From the NCBI RefSeq assembly GCF_045999315.1, contig NZ_CP174607.1, positions 3,410,001 through 3,474,000 of the forward strand: 64,000 nt of DNA. The letters run 5' to 3'. A program made the translations under genes and the position numbers. A model generated the notes under the pieces. The model was not told the DNA's origin, made no database searches, and saw nothing but the letters and a program-made list of their open reading frames with translations. Shown here one piece after another: positions 7,979-18,342 of this stretch (its first letter is position 1; each line of letters starts with the position of its first letter). Source of the DNA: Peredibacter sp045999315 (GTDB lineage: Bacteria > Bdellovibrionota > Bacteriovoracia > Bacteriovoracales > Bacteriovoracaceae).

Positions 7979-9424
7979 TTAGAAATACTTCTTCCCGAAT
8001 TGACCTTTTTTCGGTCCCTTCTTCTCGCCACCCCCAAACATCTGCTGGTTTTGGGCCTGCGGGGCCTGTCTAAACCCTTTTACTGGACCCATTCCCGGGA
8101 TATTTGGCAGCCCGCCACCTTTCATCATGCCCATCATTCCCACCATCATCTGACGCATCTGCCCGAAGCGTTCGATGAATTGGTTCACTTCCTGAACCGA
8201 GCGGCCAGAACCGGCAGCGATACGTTTACGGCGAGATCCATCAATCAGATCCACGTCTTCGCGCTCTTTTTTAGTCATCGAGTTGATGATGACCTTCATT
8301 TTCTTCATTTCATTCTCGGCCGGACTTAAGTCACCCATCTGACGAAGGGCCCCTCCCATACCAGGAATCATTTTAAGAATTGAACCAAATGAACCCAGAC
8401 GATTAATCGTCTCCATTTGCTTAACGAAATCGTTGATCGTGAACTTACCTTTTTCAAGGTTCGCCATCATCCCCATGGCATCTTCTTGGTTGATCGCTTC
8501 TTCCGCTTTTTCTACCAGTGAAAGAACGTCACCCATATCAAGAATACGTTTCGCCAGACGATCTGGATGAAAGGCCTCAAGGTCCTTCATCTTCTCGCCC
8601 ACCGAGATAAACTTAATAGGTACACCCGTTACGTAACGGATTGAGAGTGCAGCACCACCGCGGGCGTCTGAATCCATTTTTGAGAGAACCGCACCCGTGA
8701 GCCCCACTTTCTCATGGAAAACTTTCGCTACGTTCACCGCTTCTTGTCCGGTCATAGCATCCGCTACGATCAGAACTTCTGGATTATCAAGAGACTTACG
8801 AACATCCACCAACTGGCCCATTAACTCTTCATCAACTTGAAGACGCCCGGCCGTATCAATAATCGCGATTTCTTTATGAAGTTTTTTGGCGTGTTCTAGA
8901 CCCGCGCGAACGATGTCCACTGGTTTCATAGAAAGATCAGAATCAAAGTAATCAACGCCCAGATTTTTGGCGTGAGTGATAAGCTGATCCTTAGCGGCTG
9001 GACGGAAGTTATCCGCAGGAATAAGAAGAACGTCTTTTTTATTTTTGTTACGAAGGTAAAGCGCAAGCTTACCGGCGAAAGTCGTTTTACCGGCACCGTT
9101 AAGACCTACGATAAGAATAGGCATCACTGGTGGACGGTTAAGATTTAGACCCTCTGATTCGCTACCCATGAGCTTTGCGAGCTCATCGTGCATGATTTTT
9201 ACGAACTGCTGGCCTGGTTCAACACCACGAAGAACTTTTTCGCCAAGAGCTTCGGCCTTAACTTTTTCAACGAACTCTTTAACAACTTTGAAGTTAACGT
9301 CCGCTTCAAGTAGAGCGGTCTTAACACCTTTAAGTGTCTCTTCGATATTTTCTTCGGAGATCTTATTTTTCCCGCGTAATGCTTTAAACGCGTCCGAGAA
9401 CTTTTCACTTAGATTATCAAACAT
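7979..9424 (-). CDS. ffh: Ffh, signal recognition particle GTPase
   Basis: SRP54 homologue of 481 residues that binds 4.5S RNA and signal sequences and hands ribosomes to FtsY. The N domain comes first (about 1-90). The G domain has GLNGAGKTTFAGKLA, DTAGRLQVDEELM and SKMDSDARGGAAL. The Met-rich M domain holds the RNA-binding GSGRSVQEVNQFIERF, with a C-terminal run of Met, Gly and Pro (MMVGMMGMMKGGG). Length and motifs are typical. It is transcribed after the HAD gene (3-nt gap) and before rpsP. The many exported proteins in this window would be its clients. Confidence 0.97.
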   Translation of the reverse strand: MFDNLSEKFSDAFKALRGKNKISEENIEETLKGVKTALLEADVNFKVVKEFVEKVKAEALGEKVLRGVEPGQQFVKIMHDELAKLMGSESEGLNLNRPPVMPILIVGLNGAGKTTFAGKLALYLRNKNKKDVLLIPADNFRPAAKDQLITHAKNLGVDYFDSDLSMKPVDIVRAGLEHAKKLHKEIAIIDTAGRLQVDEELMGQLVDVRKSLDNPEVLIVADAMTGQEAVNVAKVFHEKVGLTGAVLSKMDSDARGGAALSIRYVTGVPIKFISVGEKMKDLEAFHPDRLAKRILDMGDVLSLVEKAEEAINQEDAMGMMANLEKGKFTINDFVKQMETINRLGSFGSILKMIPGMGGALRQMGDLSPAENEMKKMKVIINSMTKKEREDVDLIDGSRRKRIAAGSGRSVQEVNQFIERFGQMRQMMVGMMGMMKGGGLPNIPGMGPVKGFRQAPQAQNQQMFGGGEKKGPKKGQFGKKYF

Positions 9425-9427
9425 GAT

Positions 9428-9889
9428 CTACTCCGCCTTAAGATTTTGCTGGATGAGGATACTACATTCGGAAGGATGAGACACTATGAAATCCGCTCCC
9501 GCGTCCTTCAAATAATGCATCTCCACATCTCTGTTCCACATGGCCCCAATTCCCATAACACCAAAGTTTTTAGCTCCCAGCATGTCGCCCGAGCTGTCTC
9601 CAATCACACAGATCGAGTGCTTCGGGGCCTTACCGACTAGATCAATGAGACCGGCCACATGTGGCTTTGGAAAAGCATCGTCGACGCAGCAGAATCTATC
9701 AAAATAGGAATAAACACCTAATTCCTCCAGTATGCGGAGTGTTGAAGAGCGCCCACGGGCGGTCCAAACATACAGCAAACAGTGAGGCGAGAGTTCCGCT
9801 AAAAGCTCTTTAATGCCGGGAAAGAGTTTATATTTAGACCCTGAGGTATCAATTAAGGTACCGTCGCAGTCAAAAACTATGTGTTTCAT
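9428..9889 (-). CDS. HAD-family phosphatase
   Basis: Haloacid-dehalogenase hydrolase of 153 residues. Motif I is DCDGTLID (residues 7-14), motif II VWTARG, motif III Lys in DDAFPKPHVAG and motif IV IGDSSGDMLGA. All four catalytic elements are present. The cap is small or absent, as in histidinol-phosphatase-like or phosphoglycolate-like members, so the substrate is uncertain. I start at ATG 9889. A longer open frame to 10240 only reflects the opposite strand of dus. It sits 3 nt before ffh and shares its operon. Confidence 0.88.
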   Translation of the reverse strand: MKHIVFDCDGTLIDTSGSKYKLFPGIKELLAELSPHCLLYVWTARGRSSTLRILEELGVYSYFDRFCCVDDAFPKPHVAGLIDLVGKAPKHSICVIGDSSGDMLGAKNFGVMGIGAMWNRDVEMHYLKDAGADFIVSHPSECSILIQQNLKAE

Positions 9890-9958
9890 ATAGGAAAAGA
9901 TTTTAATAGCTTCCCCCACATATTTACAACCATAAAGGCCCCCTGTACAAATACCACC

Positions 9959-11053
9959 ATGAATCATCCCCGTCCTTTTAGTGCTGAGTTGTCTCAGAAA
10001 ATTGAGTCTTTTAAGTCTCACGCCAAACCTATTAAGCTGGGTCGAATCGACTTTGATAACAAATTGATCCTGGCCCCCATGGCCGGCATTTGTAACATTC
10101 CTTTTCGCGTATTGATGGAAGACCTGGGCGCTGGTGGAACGGTGTCTGAGCTTATTTCTTGCCACGGGATCAATTACGGAAATGCGCGCACCCTCGATAT
10201 GCTCAAAATTCACCCCCGTGAAAGAAACGTGGGGATCCAACTTTTCGGTGAAGACGCCGATTCAATGGCAAAGGCCGCCGAAGTAGCAGAAAGTTACGGG
10301 CCAAAGTTTTTGGACATCAACATGGGTTGTCCAGTGACGAAGGTCGTAAGTAAGGGCGGCGGTTCGGCGATGATGAAAGAAGTGCAAAAGCTTGCTCCTC
10401 TTTTTGAAAAAATGCGCTCACGCATGAAAGTTCCGCTCTCGATTAAAATCAGAACGGGTTGGGACGCCAATTCTTTAAACGCTAAAGAGATCATCAATAT
10501 CGCCCACAACTCTGGGATTGAGTGGGTGGCGATTCACGGTCGTACTCGTACTCAACAGTACACGGGTCTTGCGAACTGGGACTTCATTGAAACTCTGAAT
10601 GAAGATAAGAAGATCCCTCTTATCGGTAACGGTGACCTTCATCACCCCTATGGTGTTTCAGAACGTCTTCAGAAAACTGGTTGTGATGCTCTCATGATCG
10701 CTCGTGGTGCTCTTAGAAACCCATTTATTTTCTTAGAGTCTCTTGATCCAACCTACGCTTCTCAAAAACGCTCAGTCTTCAGCGGCGCTGATTACTGGGA
10801 AGTCATTCAACGTCTTCATCACTACTGTTCAGAGGCCTTCGATGAAGAAAGAACAGTGCTGGTTCAGCTTCGTAAACTTGTCGTGTGGTTCGCGGCCGGC
10901 TTCCCTCATGCAGCGGCCATGCGCGGACAAATCTTTGCCACTCAAACAGTTGATGAATGCATGAAGATTGCTGAGGATTATTTCTTGTCTTTGGGCGGCT
11001 CTCAGAAATTCATTAACTACGATGAAGTTTTCATGAGTTCTGGTCACGGCTAA
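9959..11053 (+). CDS. tRNA-dihydrouridine synthase (Dus)
   Basis: FMN-dependent enzyme that reduces uridine to dihydrouridine in tRNA. After about 35 variable residues the TIM barrel starts with LILAPMAGICNIPFR. The catalytic Cys is in DINMGCPVTKVVSKGGG, and HGRTRTQQYTGLANWD and LIGNGD are the phosphate/FMN and substrate segments. The start ATG 9959 gives 364 residues. A GTG at 9881 would extend it over the divergent HAD gene and is unlikely. DusB-like rather than DusA or DusC is my guess from the motifs. It is a single gene, divergent from HAD-ffh. Confidence 0.93.
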   Translation: MNHPRPFSAELSQKIESFKSHAKPIKLGRIDFDNKLILAPMAGICNIPFRVLMEDLGAGGTVSELISCHGINYGNARTLDMLKIHPRERNVGIQLFGEDADSMAKAAEVAESYGPKFLDINMGCPVTKVVSKGGGSAMMKEVQKLAPLFEKMRSRMKVPLSIKIRTGWDANSLNAKEIINIAHNSGIEWVAIHGRTRTQQYTGLANWDFIETLNEDKKIPLIGNGDLHHPYGVSERLQKTGCDALMIARGALRNPFIFLESLDPTYASQKRSVFSGADYWEVIQRLHHYCSEAFDEERTVLVQLRKLVVWFAAGFPHAAAMRGQIFATQTVDECMKIAEDYFLSLGGSQKFINYDEVFMSSGHG

Positions 11054-11177
11054 TGAGTTAACCTCGCCTTACTTTCTCCAGAGAAAGTGAAACTTAAGAA
11101 CCTAAAATCAAAAGATTAACCGACGTTTGGAATAAAGTACTAAATATCTACCTCCATCTATCCGAAAATAGAAAGGT

Positions 11178-13166
11178 ATGAACTTTTTGGTCTTTTTAGC
11201 CCTTATTCCTTTCGCTTTTGCAGACTCGCCCCCGACGTGTCAGGAGCTTGGTCGCTACATTCAAGGCTATGAAAAAGATCTGCAAAAGAAGTTTGTTCGT
11301 TCCCCGGGAACTGAATGCCGAAGTCTCAAGCTAGAAGATCTGGGCTCCAATATCCCTCTAAAAAACACGCAATTGATTGAAGAGAATAAGTGTTCAAGCT
11401 TATCTGTAATTGAGGCCCAACTTGAGACCCTTAAAAACCAAGAGGCCATTCTTACTGGTATTGATAAGCTGAAAAATACCATCAAAGACTCTAAGACCGG
11501 CACCGGTGATAAGAATCAAGCGGTCGCTCGTACGGCCGGAAATACTTTCGTTAACAATCTCAATACGGCCCAGTCACTGGAACTTCTCCTCTCAAGTCAC
11601 ACTAAAGAGGGAACTCCATTTCTTGCTGAGCTGAAAAAGATTCCACAGGACAAACGTAATAATCCAACGGACTTTAAAAATGCCGTTAAAGAACTTTGTA
11701 AAAATAAACAAGAAGCAAATGTCATTGATGCCTGCGTAGATCCAAAGCTCTTCGCTCCTAATCAGGACGCGGTCAAAGAGATTAATGGTCTCATCTCTCA
11801 AGCAGAACCAAACGCCACTCAGATTCAAAAATGGCAAAAGATGCTTTCTATCAAGAGAAAGAACGTCGCCCCTGAAGAGTCGGCCTATTCATTCACGCAA
11901 ATGCAGATGGAGATGAATGCGGGCTTTGATAAGCTGGATAAGAATCAAAAACTTTCTCGTCCTGAACTTAAAGTCATTCAGAATCTCAATGAATTTGAAA
12001 ATGCCGATGGTCTTTCTTTCGTGGAAGATCTAGGTCTGGCGAAAGATCAATTTAAATCACAATTTGCCTCTGATCGCTTTCGCTTTTTATTAGAAGATGC
12101 CCGACGTCGCCAGCAGTATGAGATTCAAAGTAAAATCTCTATCGCCTGGGCGGATTTGGATAAATCAAAAATTAAATTCGAACAACTCGATCTGAATGAT
12201 TGTAATCTGGCAAAAGACAGCTACGAGAAGGCCCTGTCTTGTCACTTTGTCCTTGAGAACAAAATCAAAGACCAGCTTACAGGGGACGCAAAGGCCCACA
12301 TCTCCGGACTTCTTGGGCCACTTGGTGTTTCTATCAAGTACGAAAATAAACTCGCCAATGTCGGGGACTCTTGTCTTGATGAAGTGAAAACCAAAGGTAT
12401 TTTAACTGAAGGCTGCTTAAAAGAACTGAACGCTGAAAAGGCCGATGTTCAAGACAAGATTCTACAACTCAATCTTCTGAAAGAAAGAATTGGTTTTGAG
12501 AACAAAGACCTTATGGCCTATCGTAACTTTGCTCTTCTAAAATGGGGCACTCAGAAATGTGACGTGGCCGACAGTCTAATTGAATTCTGTGATCCGGAAG
12601 ATAAAATCTCGAGAGAGGCCAATTTTCTTTCGAATGCCATGATGGACATCTCCCTCGTCTACACTCCTAAATCTGAAGCAGAGACTGAAGTACAAAAACT
12701 CTGCGAAGATGAGAGTGAGAAAAAGAAAAAAGCCGAAGAGCGCCTCTGTGCTTTCTTCAATGATACGACTTCTAACATCGTGAAGACGGACAACCATAAA
12801 AAAGAAGATGTCGATGGCCCGGTAACTGCACCAGATGGCGGAAACGCCGCTGCCAAAGAAAGAGATGCCTGGATTCAAGGCGGTACTCAAATTCTTAACG
12901 AGCTTCTTCGCTCATACAACCCAAATCGCGGAGTCCTTCCTACGACCTCACCTTACCCATACAATTATGGGCCTTATAATGGTGGACGTGGCCCAATGGG
13001 GATCGCTGATACCATCATGTTCAATGCCCGCTACTACGGGGCCTATGGCTACTATATGCCTACGCCGGGTTATACACCTTATACCGCCTTCTCTTCCACG
13101 CCTTCGAGTCTTGGTTCATACACGGCCCTAAAGGCCTCGAGCTATCCGACCTACTTTGGAAAATAG
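11178..13166 (+). CDS. Large exported protein, unknown function
   Basis: I do not recognise this 662-residue protein. It has a Sec signal peptide (MNFLVFLALIPFAFA, cleavage before DSPP). A mostly charged, Lys/Glu/Asn-rich helical body with scattered cysteines runs to about residue 560. A Pro/Tyr/Gly-rich low-complexity tail follows, with repeats such as YPYNYGPYNGGRG and YYGAYGYY. The helical body suggests coiled coil, and the aromatic tail could be surface-exposed or sticky. AAAGGT precedes the ATG. The next gene, a giant Cys-rich lipoprotein, follows after 151 nt in the same direction. The product is probably periplasmic or surface-located. Confidence 0.75.
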   Translation: MNFLVFLALIPFAFADSPPTCQELGRYIQGYEKDLQKKFVRSPGTECRSLKLEDLGSNIPLKNTQLIEENKCSSLSVIEAQLETLKNQEAILTGIDKLKNTIKDSKTGTGDKNQAVARTAGNTFVNNLNTAQSLELLLSSHTKEGTPFLAELKKIPQDKRNNPTDFKNAVKELCKNKQEANVIDACVDPKLFAPNQDAVKEINGLISQAEPNATQIQKWQKMLSIKRKNVAPEESAYSFTQMQMEMNAGFDKLDKNQKLSRPELKVIQNLNEFENADGLSFVEDLGLAKDQFKSQFASDRFRFLLEDARRRQQYEIQSKISIAWADLDKSKIKFEQLDLNDCNLAKDSYEKALSCHFVLENKIKDQLTGDAKAHISGLLGPLGVSIKYENKLANVGDSCLDEVKTKGILTEGCLKELNAEKADVQDKILQLNLLKERIGFENKDLMAYRNFALLKWGTQKCDVADSLIEFCDPEDKISREANFLSNAMMDISLVYTPKSEAETEVQKLCEDESEKKKKAEERLCAFFNDTTSNIVKTDNHKKEDVDGPVTAPDGGNAAAKERDAWIQGGTQILNELLRSYNPNRGVLPTTSPYPYNYGPYNGGRGPMGIADTIMFNARYYGAYGYYMPTPGYTPYTAFSSTPSSLGSYTALKASSYPTYFGK

Positions 13167-13317
13167 CCAAAAAAATTTGGCGCCATTTCCGACTCCTACC
13201 ATCTGATAACCAATAGATTCAAAGGGTTAATTATCTTAGGCAATTAATTCCCTACCCCTGCTAAAATAAAGCTAACAATATGAAACTCCGAAAAAGGAAT
13301 GGGAGACCACTACTAGC

Positions 13318-16300
13318 ATGGATGTTAGATTCCTCATTTTAACTTTATTTTTCCTGGTTTCGTGTATGCCTGAGTCTCAGGTTACACGCGGTAACTTATC
13401 AGGATCAACCACCACAGGTGGTTCAACCGGTGGAAGCACTGGTGGGGGATCAACTGCTCCTATCACAACCAAGTGGAACTACCTCGGAACCGTTTCAACT
13501 TCAATCACCATTAATGTTTCTAACTTAAACAATGCTTATCTGGTTGGAACTCCGGTTGAGAGCTATCTTTCAAACAGCTTCAATTTTACTAATGCTAATT
13601 ACTGTTTAGTCAGTAGCTATACTCTAGGTGGTGTCCCTCTTGAACTGCGTTCTAGAGTGGTCCCGATTTCATATTATGACTTCAATGAAAAACGTACCGT
13701 CAGAGTTCTGCGTGTGGATTTTCAGGACGTCACCAACTCATCGACAATTTGTAATGGGGCCATTCGCGTAAAAGACAGTAATGGTGACTACGTTGTCGAT
13801 ACATCCTCACCGTCTGGTTACAAATACGATCCAAGTCTTCTATGTCCAACTTGTACCAGCATGCTGATGGCAACGAAGGTGAGACTCTTCCAAAAAGGAA
13901 CATCTTATCTGGATGAAGTTCCAACGAACTTAATTGCAACTTCTCCACTCGCTCTTCAAGTTGATCCCAACTATTCAACTGGTGGTGGCGCAGGAACTTG
14001 TTCAAACTCAGATTGCCAGGCCCGTGGCTTTGACTGTTGCTTGGATAATCAGTGTGTGAAAGATGGGGCAACCAGACCTTCGGCCTCTATTCAATATCCA
14101 ACTCTTCTACAAACGGCAGAAGCGGAAAGACTTCAAAATCCTCTCGCTTATTTAAATTATCCTCAGCTCTACTACATCTGCGGAACTTACGTTCCACCAA
14201 CACCTACAACATCTGGTGGTTCAACTGGCGGTGGTTATGATGAGGCCTTCCAAAAACTAAAAAAAGATTATCGTTGTGTGGAACATATCAAGGCACAAGC
14301 AACAACAACGCCTTTCCACAACGAGCTTCTCTCGCGCTCTTATACAGGAACAACAGATTGTTTGACCGCTTCGGGTGATTCGTCTCAGGAGATGTATTTC
14401 CAAAATGTGATGAAGCGTCTTTATACAACTTGCGGATGTGCCAAGACCGATCTCTCGGACATGATTACAAGTTGTCCGGCCTATGAGTATCAGGTTGTGA
14501 CAAGAGACACTTTAGGTGAACCGACAAGTATTGACTGTTATACTCCTCCGACAAATGTACCGACTGTTCCGGCCGCTCAAACAGTGTCGTTGAACTCTCG
14601 TTCAGCTCCTCACCGCTTCTTTGATTCGACAGGAGTTGAAAAAGTTCCAACCATGACCAGCACTTTCGTTCAGGAAGGCGACGCCTTTGAATACCTGGAT
14701 GAAGGAAAAGTTCTTCCGAATCAACAGAACTTCAGTATGAACGCCATTCTTGGGCCAATGAGTGTTTTATTAGATAAAACTCTTCCGGCCAAAACCGTGG
14801 CGGTTGAATTGGACCAGGTCTACTTTATCTCTACAACTTCGGGTTACTACACTCCTTGTCCAAGCTGTGCTAAGGACTCGTGGCTAAGTTCATTTACCGC
14901 TTATCCTAATACCGGATTCGGAGTTGGTCTTCAGGCCGTGGGCCACACCACTGAGCGTGATGCTTTCTCAACCAACACTACCGGTGGTAACTACGAAGAT
15001 ACTATTTTTGGACGTGCTTGTTGGCTACCACCAACCATGATCCCATTTTCTCACTCAGCAAAATCTTCGACTCAAGATCAGAGATTAAACCGCCTTCAAA
15101 CTCAGGCGGCCCTTTTTATTAACGGTTATCAGCGTGACTGGTACGGCTTTAATAAAGGTGCGCTGATTGGTTCATTTGATGGAGTGACCTGGTTTGCGAT
15201 CGGTAAAGGTCGTATTGTAAAATCGACATCGAAGAAACTTTTCTTGGCCATCAATGCTCCTTTTGCCGACGTGGCCTCTCCTACCATTCACCAAGTGGGC
15301 ATTTATGCTTACGATGGTATTACCCAGGCCGCCCAAGTTGACTACGATCCACAATATCACCAGTCTCATCCTTATCAGAACGAGGCCGGTAACTGTCAGA
15401 AGTATCACATGTGTGAAACGGACACGGATTGTGTGACAAAACTTGGTTGGGAATATGCTTGTGCCGATATTCGTGACGTTAAAACAAACTGGCCAAGCTT
15501 TAGCTCTGAAGCGGTAGAAATCGCGGCCTCATCAACGTCAACAACGATTGATCAAATTCTGCAACAAAAACGCCTTCCTTCTTCAAGCAGCAAGCGCTGT
15601 GTGTATCGTGGGGCCGGTGCTCTTTGTATTGTAAATTCTGGAACCATCTCGGGCACTGATCTGAATAAGAGAAAGCTCATGACTTGTGCGCCGAATTTCT
15701 TCTGCGCCAACGTCAACCAATCAGGACTTTTTAACTCTAAAGTCGCCCGTTATGCCGCTGCTCTGGAAGATATCCCGGTTGCTCGTAACCACCTTTTTGG
15801 TAAAGACGCAAACGTTCTGGGCCGTCCCCTTTCTTATGTGGCCTCAGGAGACACAACTTCTCTTCCGGCCGGTGTTCGTTCAACCCTTATTGAAAACATG
15901 GTTTCCATGGAGGCCCTGGGTTCAAGTAACACAGGACTTTGTCAGCCTGGTAAGGCACTTCCTACGGCCGCTAACCAAGCGACTTATGGAAATCCATTTA
16001 ATCAACATCTAACAGCGGACTCCTCTCGTCGTGCTGACTTTATCAGCCAGATTGGTAGCTGTAACTCGACTCTCTTTACGTCATACCGTCATTCATCTTG
16101 TCCAGTTATTGGAGCTGACGGTAACTATGAACTCTTTGCAAACGCTACTTTAAGCGCTGGCTACAATGGTCGCGCCACAAACCAAAACGCTTGTGGCCTT
16201 GAATCTCTTGCGGCCACCGCCAACCTCGGACTATCGGCCGACAATTTACTTCCTTATTCTCCATTTAGAAATATTGAGGCGAAACCTCTTAACTCTCAAA

Positions 16301-18336
16301 TCATCACTGATCCAACCATGGTGAGAGACGCTTGTTTAAGACGTGCGGGGGCAGTCTGTCACACAGACCTAGATTGTACTCCGAACAAAATGCATGCTTC
16401 TCAGGTGGATTACTTTGTGACGAGTTTCTTTGGTAATGAAGCTGAGAAGAGCTATTACACAGAGTATCTGGTTTGCGGACAATTAGAACCAAAACCACTT
16501 TCATCTAATACCGAGGCCTTCAAGAATTACGATATGTCAAAGAACCGTTGTTGTCGCGAAATCGGAAGCGATCTTACTACGTATACAGCTGACATTCCTA
16601 CTGCAACTCAAGGTGCGGCCTATGATGCAAAATCGGCCGGCCTAAAAATGTCTCTACAACCGGGTCTCGCTCCAAACGATGCGAAACGCTACTCAAGACT
16701 GGCGACAGTAGAAAATCTAGGAACCGCTGATCGTCCTATTCTTTCGGCCTTCCAGGATAGAAACGGTGCCGGTACCATCACGACCAGTTCTCAAGGGGCA
16801 AACGTCATGACTCCAAAACAATGGAGAACACTTGGCGAGGCCAACTCTGAAAGCTGTTGTGGCGGTGGCTGGATCAGAAAATTCTCTGATGGTGGTAACG
16901 ATTGGACACGTCGTGATCGCGTCTATATGGATGTGGCCAACTTCCGTTGTATCAATTCACGTACTCCGCTTCTCACTTCTTCTCAGGATCTAGCGGCCGA
17001 ATATAACAACGCCACAGATGTTGCGACTCTGGTCGCTCAGGACTATGGTGATTACTGTAAAGACAGAGATGGTGTTGCGGGTTCTTGTGCCATGTTCACG
17101 ATTACAAATTCCTCAACAGACACTGCTCCGACATATACTGTTGGTAATGATTATAATACGGCATCCATCAATACACTCAATTCTGTGCATACAGGCACCA
17201 ACATTGATAACTTCTTTAAGCCAAGAAGTGCTGATGGTGATCCAGCAGTCATAGTGGACTATGGCAACACTTCTGGAACTGCTCGACGTAATATCGTCAT
17301 TAAAATTCCAAGCTTCGTCTCTCGTCGGGCCTTTGATGATTTATATGCGAGCAACACGCTCAATATCAGGCTAGAGAACTCAAACGGCGCGACTACAGCA
17401 TGTGCCAAAGATGTCGCCTTTAATCCGGCAATTCCGACAACTCCATACCCAGGACCAGGTAACTGCGGTTACAGCTACAACCCGACTTCAAGAGTTCTTA
17501 AAGTTGCTGCTCGTGCAGGAGTGTTTGCCAGTGGCCGAGTTGGTGTGGCATTCGATATTCAAACTGCTGGTGCTGGACTAGCTAATATTAATCGTACGCA
17601 TCCGGGCACCAATAGCTATTACCTACGTCGTCTCGGTCGTCTTGAACTAAGTGGTATTCCTCAAATTACGTACGAACCACTTTACTGTAATGACAATTCA
17701 GACAGAATCGTTCCTGGAATCTTTAAATCAACGATTGCTAAATACAACGACTTCATTCCTAACAACATCTCGTTTATGAGTGATGTTCGTCGTACAAACT
17801 TCAAAGCGCTTCTGAATGAACCGGTCTTCTCACAGAACGATTTCAAGTGTTGTACTCCACTTGGTAAGACCGTCACAAGTGCTGCAAAATGCTGTTCTGG
17901 TTTCGGCGTAGCACAGGGTGAATCAGGCACGGCCTACACTTGTGCCCTTCCTCCTGGTGCCAACCTCATGGTGTACTTTAACCGTTTCGTTTCAAACGAA
18001 GGTCGAGGTACTGAGCAACCTGGTGGTGGTCTGGTGGATGAGGATTTCTCGGACCTAACAGGTGAGCCTCTTCTCAGTGCAACAGTTAACGATAAGATCC
18101 GTGAACTAGGTATCGCCTACTGCTCAACTGGTAAAGTCCGTCAGGGTGGTGCTTTTGGTAGCTTTGAACCTGAGCCACAAGGATCAGAGACAAACCTTAC
18201 ACAAAAGATGTATAATATCGTAGATTCATCTAACGATAGCGGTCAGCACTCCAATGCCGGTAAGACTGAGACGACTGGATATGCACCGTTCACAGATGGT
18301 TTTAGATGGAACCATCACCTCTACTGTAACGATTAG
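13318..18336 (+). CDS. Giant cysteine-rich lipoprotein, unknown function
   Basis: A 1672-residue protein with a lipoprotein signal (lipobox LVSC, Cys16), so it is likely anchored in the outer membrane. A Gly/Ser/Thr linker follows (GGSTGGSTGGG). The rest is extracellular-looking: rich in Ser, Thr, Asn, Tyr and Cys, with at least five Cys-Cys pairs (DCCLDN, RCCREI, SCCGGG, KCCTPL, KCCSGF) and spaced motifs such as CETDTDC and CHTDLDC. Many disulfides are implied. I recognise no catalytic domain. Codon use looks like that of the neighbours. The thioesterase gene starts 6 nt after the stop, so they may be co-transcribed. The RBS is weak (GGGAG 12 nt upstream). Confidence 0.78.
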   Translation: MDVRFLILTLFFLVSCMPESQVTRGNLSGSTTTGGSTGGSTGGGSTAPITTKWNYLGTVSTSITINVSNLNNAYLVGTPVESYLSNSFNFTNANYCLVSSYTLGGVPLELRSRVVPISYYDFNEKRTVRVLRVDFQDVTNSSTICNGAIRVKDSNGDYVVDTSSPSGYKYDPSLLCPTCTSMLMATKVRLFQKGTSYLDEVPTNLIATSPLALQVDPNYSTGGGAGTCSNSDCQARGFDCCLDNQCVKDGATRPSASIQYPTLLQTAEAERLQNPLAYLNYPQLYYICGTYVPPTPTTSGGSTGGGYDEAFQKLKKDYRCVEHIKAQATTTPFHNELLSRSYTGTTDCLTASGDSSQEMYFQNVMKRLYTTCGCAKTDLSDMITSCPAYEYQVVTRDTLGEPTSIDCYTPPTNVPTVPAAQTVSLNSRSAPHRFFDSTGVEKVPTMTSTFVQEGDAFEYLDEGKVLPNQQNFSMNAILGPMSVLLDKTLPAKTVAVELDQVYFISTTSGYYTPCPSCAKDSWLSSFTAYPNTGFGVGLQAVGHTTERDAFSTNTTGGNYEDTIFGRACWLPPTMIPFSHSAKSSTQDQRLNRLQTQAALFINGYQRDWYGFNKGALIGSFDGVTWFAIGKGRIVKSTSKKLFLAINAPFADVASPTIHQVGIYAYDGITQAAQVDYDPQYHQSHPYQNEAGNCQKYHMCETDTDCVTKLGWEYACADIRDVKTNWPSFSSEAVEIAASSTSTTIDQILQQKRLPSSSSKRCVYRGAGALCIVNSGTISGTDLNKRKLMTCAPNFFCANVNQSGLFNSKVARYAAALEDIPVARNHLFGKDANVLGRPLSYVASGDTTSLPAGVRSTLIENMVSMEALGSSNTGLCQPGKALPTAANQATYGNPFNQHLTADSSRRADFISQIGSCNSTLFTSYRHSSCPVIGADGNYELFANATLSAGYNGRATNQNACGLESLAATANLGLSADNLLPYSPFRNIEAKPLNSQIITDPTMVRDACLRRAGAVCHTDLDCTPNKMHASQVDYFVTSFFGNEAEKSYYTEYLVCGQLEPKPLSSNTEAFKNYDMSKNRCCREIGSDLTTYTADIPTATQGAAYDAKSAGLKMSLQPGLAPNDAKRYSRLATVENLGTADRPILSAFQDRNGAGTITTSSQGANVMTPKQWRTLGEANSESCCGGGWIRKFSDGGNDWTRRDRVYMDVANFRCINSRTPLLTSSQDLAAEYNNATDVATLVAQDYGDYCKDRDGVAGSCAMFTITNSSTDTAPTYTVGNDYNTASINTLNSVHTGTNIDNFFKPRSADGDPAVIVDYGNTSGTARRNIVIKIPSFVSRRAFDDLYASNTLNIRLENSNGATTACAKDVAFNPAIPTTPYPGPGNCGYSYNPTSRVLKVAARAGVFASGRVGVAFDIQTAGAGLANINRTHPGTNSYYLRRLGRLELSGIPQITYEPLYCNDNSDRIVPGIFKSTIAKYNDFIPNNISFMSDVRRTNFKALLNEPVFSQNDFKCCTPLGKTVTSAAKCCSGFGVAQGESGTAYTCALPPGANLMVYFNRFVSNEGRGTEQPGGGLVDEDFSDLTGEPLLSATVNDKIRELGIAYCSTGKVRQGGAFGSFEPEPQGSETNLTQKMYNIVDSSNDSGQHSNAGKTETTGYAPFTDGFRWNHHLYCND

Positions 18337-18342
18337 GAAATT

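Noticed and set aside
9890..10240. N-terminal extension of the HAD gene
   Set aside because: The extra 117 codons are antisense to dus and unlike any HAD; motif I begins directly after the ATG at 9889.
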